A stretch of 64,000 nucleotides of DNA from Cheiracanthium punctorium (lineage: Eukaryota; Arthropoda; Arachnida; Araneae; Cheiracanthiidae). The position numbers were made by a program, and so were the translations under genes. Below are positions 1 through 11,000 of this stretch, in pieces. The notes below the pieces were generated by a model. That model was not told the origin of the DNA and searched no databases. It was given only the letters and a program-made list of their open reading frames with translations. The stretch covers positions 372,001 to 436,000 of the forward strand of contig JAWZYV010018244.1 in NCBI GenBank assembly GCA_038373885.1, in the 5' to 3' direction. The first letter of the stretch is position 1; the number at the start of each line of letters is the position of its first letter.

Positions 1-95
1 ATCATTGCCCAGCCAAATCTACCAGAGGTACAGACATGAATTTTTGGGAGCTTATAGCTTTTATGCAAAAGGCGTCATTTAAGAAGCGATTTCTA

Positions 96-530
96 AAAAT
101 TCGAACCCAGATGGGGGTGGCGACCCAAAACATTCTTTTTCACATTTCCCTTCATTTCTCGGTGGGGAAAGGAGATAGTTACATTTTGAAGCAAGAATTT
201 AGCGGCTAACAGAAATACCTAAAAATCAATTTCAGGGTTTTTTAGAATTCGCACCCAAATGGAGGTAAGGAGCTAAAACGTTCTTTCACACTTCTCTTCA
301 TATCTCAGAGAGAAAAAGATATATACTTTAAAGCAAAAATTTTATGGCTAACTAATAAAAATACCTAAAAGTAATTTTCAGGGATTTTAAAAAATTGTAC
401 CCAAGCAGGGGTAAGGGGAAAAAGTGTTCTTTTCACATTTCCTTTCATATCTCAGAGGAAAAAGAGTTAGCTGTAAAATTCTGTCTTTAAAATGTAAGAA
501 CTACAAATACCTAAAAATCACTTTCAAGGT

Positions 531-568
<38 letters not shown>

Positions 569-720
569 CGCATCCGAACTTGGGTAAGGGGCCAAAACGT
601 TATTGTCACATTTCCCTTCATACTCAAGGGCGAAAAGAGATAGATGTCAAATTCTTTCTTTAAAATGTAAAGATTTTTGACTACCTAGTAAAAAATCAAA
701 TAACTTTTCAAGAGTTGTCA
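96..720. repeat. Diverged ~148-bp tandem repeat, four units
   Basis: Four units begin near 96, 244, 391 and 562 with variants of AATTCGCACCC, followed by the blocks CACATTTCCCTTCATATCTC and AAATACCTAAAAATCA. Spacing is about 148 bp, stretched to about 170 bp in the third unit by a run of over 30 T (531-564). No coding potential. Confidence 0.75.
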
Positions 721-1047
721 GCAAAAAGTCGCCAGGGTTTGTTCTTTTTTTTAAGTTATCGCTAGGTTTGATACCAAAAATAAGCATTTAAAACTGGAGC
801 CAGCTAGTCCTAACTATAAAGTTCCAACATTCTACGACCAATAATTTTTAAGATACGAGAGTTATGTACAGACGGCATAGAAAAACTGCTCAAAATGGGT
901 TGCAGATGCATTTATATGAATGTGCATGCTAGTGTACAGTGAGATGCATCGAAAAAATTCTTAAAAGTAAATTTAGAGGTAGTCAAAATTGTTTTTTTTT
1001 ATCGAAATCTGGCCCCCGAAATTTTTCGGGATCACATTACTGTCTTA

Positions 1048-1633
1048 CAGGGCCTGATTAACGCATGGGCCGACTGGGCCCAGGCCCAGAGGCCGATCAC
1101 TATTAGGGGCCGTTTTTTTTTTTAGTTTTAACTAAAAAATGTACAAATATTTCGTAAAATATTACTTAACGAAAATTGGCACACTTTATTACTATTAAAA
1201 AAAACCATAGTGGAATATATAATTTATTTTTAAAAATATTTTTTATTAGCCTACACTATGGCCGCGCTACATTGTTAACCCACACTAGCCGACAGTGGTA
1301 AAATCAGTAGTAAATCATTAGCTAATACTAGATGGTCTGCTGAAGCAGAAGCAACTAGAGCTCTTCGCAAAAATTATCTTTTGATCAAAAACTTACTGTT
1401 AAGTTTTTCTGAAAATGAAGATGAATCTCCAGTAACCCGCCATGAGGCCAAAAGTTTGTATTCTAAACTTAGCAAATTAGCAATGAATGTGTATTAGTCC
1501 TGATTTATATATTTATGTAATATACTGAACTGCATCAAAATTAAATAAAAAAATTTTACATATATAAAAAGGACGGGGTAGGGCCCAAATGAGTATTTGG
1601 CCCTGGGCCCACTTTTGGCTTGATCGGGCTCTG
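1048..1633 (+). mobile_element. hAT transposon deletion derivative with 8-bp TSD
   Basis: Starts CAGGGCCTGATTA and ends TGATCGGGCTCTG. Imperfect terminal inverted repeats carry the shared GGCCC/GGGCC blocks. Both ends are flanked by the exact 8-bp duplication CTGTCTTA (1040-1047 and 1634-1641), diagnostic of hAT-type insertion. At 586 bp it is far too short for an autonomous element but still carries a transposase fragment. Confidence 0.85.
1279..1497 (+). pseudogene. hAT transposase fragment (ZMYM1-like type)
   Basis: An open stretch with no start codon encodes SLANTRWSAEAEATRALRKN and then SFSENEDESPVTRHEAKSLY before a stop. The TRWSxxAxATxAL...R.EAxxL pattern is that of hAT transposases related to the ZMYM1/DUF4371 group. 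It is a piece of the catalytic region, left between deletions in the 586-bp element. Confidence 0.7.
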
Positions 1634-2079
1634 CTGTCTTATACTCCATACAAGGAAGTAAAAGTTGACTTAACAATAGGTCATATCCAAAAATTAAATT
1701 TAATAAAATCTTCTGTTAGAGCACTCGTATATTAAGGTACAACAGTCAATAAATGAATTTTTAAGAATGACTCCAGATGAATTGCTTCAAATGCAACTCT
1801 CTACTCTTGACTTACAGTCTTGGTGAAAAATTTGGGAAAACAATAATTTCAAATCTTTAAAGGCCCGAGAAAAATGTAAAAAATCTCGTAGCTCAAGAGA
1901 CTAAAATCCCAGCTTGGAACAGCAGGTAATGATACAAAACATAGCAAAAATTCTAACATATAAAACTAAATTTGGATAAAAAGTGATTCCATTAAATTCT
2001 GTGGAATTGATAGTATTGTTTTTGCAGGGGCTGTTACAGTAAAATCATAAATAATGAAGAACTAGATAGACCACTCTTA

Positions 2080-2243
2080 CAGTAGCGTAGCCAGAAAAAA
2101 ATTTTAGGCGGTGGGTTTAGGCACTGATGTAACGGATAATCTACATTATGGATCGTATTCTTCATGTCAATAATAGAACTCTGCTAAATTTTAGGGAGGG
2201 GGGGGGGTTCCGACACCCAAACCCCCCCTTTACTACACCACTG
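2080..2243. mobile_element. hAT-type MITE (CAGTRGCGTAGCC family), copy A
   Basis: A 164-bp element starting CAGTAGCGTAGCCAG and ending CTACACCACTG, flanked on both sides by CACTCTTA (2072-2079, 2244-2251), an exact 8-bp TSD. It has the same TIR family as 59861-60045. Non-coding, with a G/C-run interior. Confidence 0.75.
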
Positions 2244-2399
2244 CACTCTTATCCTGAAAAAGTGCAGCCATTTAAAGGTCCCAGGCCTAGCACTTTTAGG
2301 GGGAGGGGAGTTTACAGTCATAAATTGACACATTGTTACATGGTACAAATATTTATTCATGGTGGGAGGGTTGGTGGGTAGGTGTGAACGCGTTCAGAA

Positions 2400-3880
2400 G
2401 TCAACGCCAGATTAAAATTCAATATTTTCTAAAATAATTTCTTATCTAACAATAAATAAAAAATATGTTGCATTACTTAGACCTAATATTAAAAAAGGTA
2501 TTAAGTTGATCGGATATATTTTGGGAGAAGGTGGATAAATGGTAAAAAAAAATCTCCTTTTTCCCCCCCTTCCCATAGAATGTTTTAAAGCATTTACCAC
2601 TATTTTACGAAGCTTACGATTTCTATTTTAAAATAACAATGATATAAATGTTTATATTCACAAAGGCAAATTTATAAAAAAATAAAAAAACTTCTTGCAT
2701 TCGCAAAAAGTTCGGACAGACTACCATGCGCCATTAAAACAAAAAGAGCGATCTATGTGTGAGAAGAGGCTCCAGTTAAAAGTAAACATTTTCCCCCTGG
2801 ATGGCCTGCTGTTGATTATGTAATGAGCTTGATTCAGCAAATTGTTTGTTTTAAACTGAATGTTGTTTAATAACTCTTGATGTTTCTATTTATTTATGAT
2901 ATTCTATGTTTATAACCTTCCGATTTATTTTAAAAGCACTCAGCATTTCTTGAGCATACCAATTAGTTGGCAGTGTTTATTCGCTAGATATGCTCCTGCA
3001 CAGAGCGCAAAGTTGCATGGCGGAAAAAAAAAATAACTTTTAAAACTTTTTTTTTTTTGGGGGGGGGGGGGGGGAAGGGTTAAACTCGCACTGGGTGCAG
3101 CATAGACTAATTTTGGCTGAAATTCAGTATTTTAAGAACAATAGAGGTTCATGTGAAAAACGGGTGCATTTAATAGAGGGCAGTGCACTTTTGCGGGGAT
3201 TTTACAGAACTTTAACCCTTCAAAATATCTATTCAAACCTTCATTAAAATTTAATTATAGTTCTAAAATGTAGATATAAAGATTTACTTCTATTTTTTTT
3301 CTTTTTACTTAATTGAGGAGACATCGGTTGGATTTACGAAGCCATCCAATTCAGAGCACAGGACATGGACCTTTCTCATGGCACTCCGACATCTCACTTT
3401 CCCCAAAACTGGGTCAAACAGCTTTTCTATGGGGCTTGGCTTGCATTCCGATTCGCTACGCTGTGCATGCTAAAAAGTATGTGTTTGTGGTGCCACCATC
3501 TTTTGAGACAATTATCACTAAACAAATTTTACGATTTTTCGTTGAAGATCGGCTAAAAAAAATTGAAAACATTGTAAATGCCGCACTTACTATTTTTAAC
3601 TTTCATACTCATAAACGCCACAGTGTTTCTTCCATAAATTACGGTAGTTATTTTTAAATTACAGTTGTTGCAATACAAAGGGCTAAATCAGGGTTTGGCA
3701 ATTCATTTTCTTGCTTCAACATTTTCTTTTTTCATCAACAGTTTAAAAAATTTAAACTTTAGATTCACTTACCTTTTGAGATAAATGAATACATTTGCAA
3801 TATCTAACCAGCACAGCCTAACGAGCTTAATCTTAAAGGGCTAACTGCTTTTACACAGAATATTAAGAAACATTTTTGTA
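2400..3880. other. Gene-free flank, nothing recognised
   Basis: AT-rich sequence with a T12/G18-type homopolymer run at about 3048-3074. An open frame at 3313-3657 (+) has no recognisable motif. No repeat boundary was found. Confidence 0.5.
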
Positions 3881-3882
3881 TA

Positions 3883-4326
3883 CCGGGTGTTTATAATTAA
3901 ACTTCCCCTATAAACAGCGTCCTACAGCATTAATGGGTGAATGGAATGCAACGAAATTTTGTATATGGGCTATACACAAAATGCAATCGCGGAATTTCAA
4001 AGAAAATAAAAAAGTTCAAAACATGTCCACTAGGTGACGCTTTGTATGAAAAACAGCAAATTAAACAATGGTAATGGCTAATTCGATATGTACAGACAAT
4101 TTCAACATTTATTCAATAGTTTTTTAGCCATTTTAACTTATGGTCATTTTAAAGCTGATTTCACCATGCAAAGCACCAAATGGTGGACATTTTTTGAACT
4201 AATCTTTAAAAAACTTTCTTGAGTGCCTCACGTGCACAGCTCGCATGCCAAATCTGGTGGCAATCGGCTCACCCATTTCAGATATAGAATGCTGTTTATA
4301 GGGGAACTTTGATTATAACCGCCCTG
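3883..4326. mobile_element. TA-flanked MITE downstream of CLEC16A stop
   Basis: TIRs are about 36 bp: the left end contains CCGGGTGTTTATAATTAAAC and the right end, reversed, CAGGGCGGTTATAATCAAAG. Both then read TTCCCCTATAAACAGC. TA lies at both borders (3881-3882, 4327-4328), as in Tc1/mariner-type elements. 444 bp, non-coding. It lies 260 bp past the CLEC16A stop and may fall in the 3' UTR. Confidence 0.75.
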
Positions 4327-4586
4327 TATATTTTTAAAAATTTCATTTTACTGCATCTTTTCTTAGTATTTTACTGGCACATATGTGAAAAGAAAAAAAT
4401 AATTTTAAACTTAAAATATGAACTTGAAACAAAGACAAAAATAAGGACTATGAAGGTACATTAGATACAAAATTATATATTCTAAACACTATTAAACTTT
4501 ACAACGTGAGAAAATTGAAAGTGGTAAAGAAAGAAAAGTGATTTAAAAACAATTCAACAATAAAAAATCAACATGATTTGAGTGCT

Positions 4587-5015
4587 TTATACAGTTTGAA
4601 TGGCGCCTTTTACTTTAGTACCTCCAGAACTGCTTGATTCATTTTCAAGTGCTGATGGTTCGGAGCTGTCACTGGTTTTGGAGCCATTGCAAATGTTTGG
4701 ATGGAATTTCTCATCAGATTGTTCTACAGCACAGCATGGTTTGACACATGTTTCAGTTGGACTGATAGATAAATGAGGTACTGGCATAGCTAGTAGAGTG
4801 GCATTGTGAGATTCATTATCTTTAATAGCAGATGACAAATCTAATATTCCAGCACTTGTCGAAGGTCTATCAAAGAGCTCATCATTAGATGCAGATATTC
4901 TGTCGTGTCCATGTTCACTGATTTTATCACTCAAATTGGTGGTGGAGCTGCTACTCTGACTAGAGCTGTACTGTGGATGGATATGACACAGACCTGGGGG
5001 AGCACTTATTCTAGC
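4587..5015 (-). CDS. CLEC16A (ema): CLEC16A terminal coding exon 23 (residues 937-1078)
   Basis: Opens after TTTTGACAG and continues exon 22 in phase 0 ([20 protein letters not shown]), then a Ser/Thr-rich tail ending [12 protein letters not shown] and TAA. The [14 protein letters not shown] region is typical of a disordered C terminus. No domain recognised; family similarity in the tail is weak, so RNA evidence would be needed to be sure this is the only 3' end. It follows the longest intron (8.8 kb). Confidence 0.82.
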   Translation of the reverse strand, partial: ARISAPPGLCHIHPQYSSSQSSSSTTNLSDKISEHGHDRISASNDELFDRPSTSAGILDLSSAIKDNESHNATLLAMPVPHLSISPTETCVKPCCAVEQSDEKFHPNICNGSKTSDSSEPSALENESSSSGGTKVKGAIQTV

Positions 5016-8000
5016 CTGTCAAAAGAACAATATTCTGCTGTTATTAAATGCATACAACTGACACGTTATTTAGTTATTAGGAAACTAAGAAGTATTTTTT
5101 AAATAATATAAGATAAAAACACTCTTTAAAAATAAAAAGTTTCATTATGCTGTACAAGTATTTGAATAAATCACTTTAAAGAGAAAAATTATCTTTAGGG
5201 ATTGTTTTACTTAATGCTTAACTCCAAAAAAAAAAAAAGTATTTAACTTTACAGCAGTTCACTGATTCAATTGTTTTCCCTTTATAGAAGAATATTAATA
5301 GGCAACCTATACTCTGAAAAACAACATACAAAAGATTATTTAAAATAATCTGAGGTTTTTTATTTTAATTACTTTGAAGAAAAGTACAGAAGGGATAGTA
5401 TACAAAAAAAAAAAAAAAAAATAATAATAATAATAATAATAATACAAAGTAAATTGAAATTAATTCGTAGAAATATTCAATCAATCATTTATCACAAAAC
5501 AAATTTTTACTGTGAAATAATAGGTCAAAAAAGGAGAAGGGCACTTACAAATTCTAAATGAAAAATAAAGATTACTGTGAAATGTTCTTATAAGGATATA
5601 TTACCCCCATGTTTTGACATAAAATCAAAATGATGATATATCTCAATTTTGCTAAACCTAGCTCAAATTTCAGGAATGTTTCTTCACAATTTATTGTACA
5701 GTTCATATAGCTCCTTTCTACCATAAATTAACATTCAAATATGCATATAAAAACAGTACTGGCTTGATAGTTTTCATGAACTGATTTACACCATGATCAT
5801 GTATAAGAAATAGTAATAGGTTCACATGCTTGTGTGATAATTAATCTAATCACAGTTTCAGTGATTTAATGTTCATGCTTAAAAGTATGAATTGGTTTAA
5901 ACATAAAATGCATATAACATGTGCATCTGTAGGTGCATTTAATGATTTTTCTAAATTGAAAAATATTCAGAGAAAGGCCTGTAAAGGTGGCAGACACAGA
6001 AAAGTTTCAAGAGAGGAGCAAAAAAATAGGACAAAGTTTATTATCAGAGATATGTCCTCTTCTAACACTTTACAAGTTGAAAATGCATTCATAATTTGAG
6101 TTTGTCTGTCATTCCACTAGGGTGGATAGAATTTTTTTTTTCCCTATGATAGCCTACATGGCAAAAGTTGCCAAATGGTCAGGTGAGAATTTTTTTTTTT
6201 TAAATTTTCTTTTTTAAACATCCCCTTCAGGTGTCCCACTCATCCCCAAAAAATCAATTTAAAAAAAAGAATATATATATATATATACTATATACAGGGT
6301 GTCCAGTGCTAATAGTGCCCAATGGCTATTTCCTAAACCATTAGTCAGACACACATAGTTCCAGCTGCAAAAATACTCTAAATTGTATAATCTATCATAT
6401 CAGAAACAATCAAAGTCAATTAATCAATTCCTATAAAAATTACGAAACTTAAATTTTTATATGGTCCCTCGGTTCTATCCGTTATATTTAGAAAAATTTT
6501 CTTTATGCAATTTCATACACAATAAAAAAAATTTCGCCCTTCTACGACCAAAATTCAGAGTTATGAAGTGGCAAACATTTTGACTTTTCTACGTTTAAAA
6601 TTGTTCCGTTACAGTAAACCGTTAAGGGACCATATAAATCCCCTTCAGGTGTCCCACTCATCCCCAAAAAATCAATTTTAAAAAAAGAATATATATATAT
6701 ATATATATACTATATACAGGGTGTCCAGTGCTAATAGTGCCCAATGGCTATTTCCTAAACCATTAGTCAGACACACATAGTTCCAGTTGCAAAAATACTC
6801 TAAATTGTATAATCTATCATATCAGAAACAATCGAAGTCAATTAATCAATTCCTATAAAAATTACGAAACTTAAATTTTTATACGGTCCCTCGGTTCTAT
6901 CCGTTATATTTAGAAAAATTTTCTTTATGCAATTTCATACACAATAAAAAAAAATTCGCCCTTCTACGACCAAAATTCAGAGTTATGAAGTGGCAAACAT
7001 TTTGACTTTTCTACGTTTAAAATTGTTCCGTTACAGTAAACCGTTAAGGGACCATATAAATATTAAAATTTTAAATTATAGGTTATAATTTCATTTTCTG
7101 TCATAATGAGGAGAAAGAAGCAAAACTAATTTTAGACTAGCAAAGGATTATATTCAGGCTCTATAAAAATCTATCTGCGATCAGACTTTGTAAATCGTAT
7201 ATATGTGTAATATGCAGATGTGTAACACAGAGTATGTTACGCAAAGTACAGGAAGAGTTTTCTACACGGGTGCATATTTGTATTGCAGCTGAAGGAAGCT
7301 ATACTTTGAGCAAATGCTATGCTAACAGGATTTGTAATATTATTTTAAGTTTTTAAAACGTATATATATTTGTACTTTAAAATGTTTCATTTTCTAATTT
7401 AATGTTGAATGAAGTGTTTTATTTTCTTTTGTATTTCAAGTTATTTAACACCAGTTCATTTAAAAAACTAGTCTCTCTTTAAAAAATTCTATTTTGTATA
7501 AGCTATATTTTTATGTTAATTTATTGGATACACATAGTTAAAAGTTAATCTTCTTTATTGTACTCTACAATTGTAAAATAGTTGATGAAATTGCTAATAA
7601 ATATTACAAGGCACAAAATCATGTACATTAATTTTTCTCAAATTCATTTTGTATACAACCCCTATTTCGCATCTCGAAAAGTGCTCCAAATTTAAGCAGC
7701 TGTAACATGGTGGAATTTTGGTCGTAGGAGGATGCATTTTCTTTCTTTTTTTTTTTGGGGGGGGGGGGTGAAATTGTATAAGGAAAGTTTTTCTAAATAT
7801 AATTGACAGGACCGGGGGACTGTATAAAAATTTAAATTTTGTAATTTTTACAGTAATTGATTTATTGACTTCGATTGTTTCTGATATAATAATTATACAA
7901 TTTAAAGCATTTTTGCAATTGGAACTATGCATCTCTGACTAACAGTTTAGGAAATAGCCATTGGGCACTGTTAGCACTGGACATCCTGTATATATGTAAT

Positions 8001-11000
8001 GGCTTGGATGGCACAATTTGCCGAATGTCCAAAAGTTTTTTTTTCCATAAAAAAAGCTTTTTTGAGCATTCTGTTTAGCTACTCTAAATATTCAAATACA
8101 AAACTAGGCTATTTCCTTCACCAGTTTTGGCACGAAACAAGAGCTAGCTAGCTTTCATCTGCATTTCTGGTCTAATGTCCCTATATTTTCCCGGCCAAAA
8201 AAGTGAGACATCTTTCTTAACCCTTTGAAGCGCAAGAATATTCACGTCCATATAGAAGACCATGTGGATAGACTGCCCAACACTGAAAAAGTGCAACCAT
8301 TGCCCTCGATCCATTTAACTACCAACAACATGGTGGTCGATCGAATAGCCAATCTGGCATCAGGTGAGAGAAGCACATGTTTCTTTAATACAAGAACCAA
8401 GCTGCATTTACCTTGAGTATCTGACTATTTCATCTAGATTAACATTAAGAATGGAATGTTAATCTTCTTTAATGAAGATAAGTATATCAACTGATTCACT
8501 TATAGCAATCGAATGCCATGGGACAATCATCAATACTGGTATAAAGACATCTACATATATTTTGTGTATACATATAATAAAAGAGAATGTCTGTTTGTCT
8601 GTCATTTGCGTAGCGGTCTAACTATCCGACCAAATTGCAAACTCTGCAGGGGGTTTCCCAAGCATCCCAGAGTTTGCACCTCGGGCGTAGTTTTTGAATT
8701 ATTTTATATTTTACATTACTTTCGACCATTTTCTGTCTTTGCCCTCCGAAAAAGAAGGCTTTTGATCGTCCGAAAGAAAAAATAATTACACGATTGGAAA
8801 GAGGAAAGAGTTTTCTTTCTAAAGAGACCTTCATTTTTGAATTAGCTGCATTTCCTGATTTTTGATAAATAAAAATCGGCAACCTTTATGCTCTATGGAC
8901 AGTCATTCTTTAAAGTGTATTTTAGATATATTCGGGTATTTCAAACAAAACAAAATTGATATACAGTACAGTCCAGCTATTCTGAACTAATTGGGACCAA
9001 ACATTGTTTGTTTTAGTGAGAATTCGGACTAGGCAGATCAATGTATTGACTAATTCAATGAGCACAGAAATATATAAATAGAGCCAACATGTGCTGTAAG
9101 TAACCAGCTTTTATTCCAATTTGGTCTCAGGGGGAAATAAATGTACGTTTTTTTTTATGAAAGTCTTTAATTTTTCCTGTTTTTAAGTAAACATGTGATT
9201 GGACAATAAAAAAAATAAAATTAGCTGAAACTTTTTCGATATTTTTGAATCGATGTTTTTTGTTGTTTACAAAGCCCTCAATTTGTGTATATATATATAT
9301 ATTTGTTTTTCCTTTTAAATAAATGAGCTTGAGATAAACACATGGTTTGCAACTTTTACTGTCTTGTGTCTGTGTGTAAGAAATTGTTTCTAATTTATTT
9401 CATGTAATACTGCTTTATTTATCAGGATTTTTCAACGGATATAGTCATATTAATATTTTGTGTGTTTTTTTTTTACATTGCTTATAAGATGCAAAGATGT
9501 TTGGCAAAATAAATATCTAAATGATATTAATATGTTGCCAATGTGGGAACTTTTAGAATACTCTGTATTTACTAGCTACTATCAGTAGCTCACAAATAAT
9601 AACTATCAGAAACTTGTTAAAAAAAAAAAAAAAGTAAATAAATAAATAACTAAAAATGCAAAATATGGGTTAATTTTCATTCTTATTCCTTTGAAAGTTT
9701 AAATAAAAGATGAAAAAGAAAATTTTTTCCATTCTGATAAAAAAATGTATAAGATTGAAATTGAAATGCCTGAGCCTGATATTAAGTGCCAGTTTTTCTA
9801 CTAATATAAAAAATAGTAGGAGGTCTGTTAATTATCTATTTTAAATTAGCGAATTTTCACAAATTCCACATTTCCACATGCCTGTTAAGAAAAAAAAAAA
9901 AAAATCTATATTTTTTCTGAACTCTGTTTGGAAGAGGCATATTTTTTAGAAAAGCTCTCCATCAAAAATAGTGTCTGTATCCCTTACAGTTCTTCTACAG
10001 AAGCATTCAAATGCATTACGGTGAATGGCTGTTTCATCCGTTTCAAGCACAGTATAATCCTACTCTATAATTAACCAATGGTCTGACAACAAATATGTGC
10101 ATACCTTGAAAATTGCCTCAAAAGTTGCCATGCTTGACGACTTTTGATGATAAATTGCCAAATATGGTGCGAAAAAATATTTCTAAAAATTAATCCAGCT
10201 AGGCAATATATTCATTTTTTGGCACGAAATAAAAAAATTAATAATTTTATAACATTAAGGTAAAGCCATTTCAATGGAATTTTGAAAATTCGTAACTTGT
10301 ACTCTAATTAATCTATTTACATGCAACAAAATTGTAAACTTTTATTTTTTAGCACATAAATCATTAATTTTAGACTTATAAGCTTTAAAAGAGCAAATTT
10401 ACCACTCTCCATGTCCATGAGAGGAAGGGTCAAAATTTGTGGTTGCCTGCTTGCCTGGTGCAATTAGATTTTTAGCAAGTAAAAGAAAAAATTCAGTTGT
10501 CCCTCTTCTATTTCTATTTTCATTCCTTAGCTGGAAATGCAATTCCCTATTCCTATATTCATTCCCCAATAATGGCAATTTTATGAATAAAATTTTGTCA
10601 ATTTATTTTTCATTGTAACAGTTGCAAGCTTTTTAAAAATTTTGATTAGGGAAAATTTTAACAAACTTTATTTGGGAGCAAACAAAATAATGTCAGTGAG
10701 AGCCCAAAGTGCAACTAAAAATATAAATAAGATCATACTCTTGATAAGAGGAAGATTTATATTTAACACTTTCCAACAGGGTTGAAAGGTGCTAGATGCT
10801 ATAAATATGCAAAATTTATAAATGTTATTCCTATGTACACTACCCTGTACTCTAATGAAAATGCTGCATGCAGCATTTAGTTCTTTCTCAGGAACACTTA
10901 AAAGAACTGCAATACATTACAGTCTATGGTAGTTTAGAGAAAATAATTCATTTAAAACACAATACATTAAGTATGCAAATTTAACATTCATAACAGTTTA

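Noticed and set aside
3313..3657. 114-codon open frame on the plus strand
   Set aside because: No recognisable motif, no conserved family resemblance and no splice context; AT-rich chance frame is more likely.
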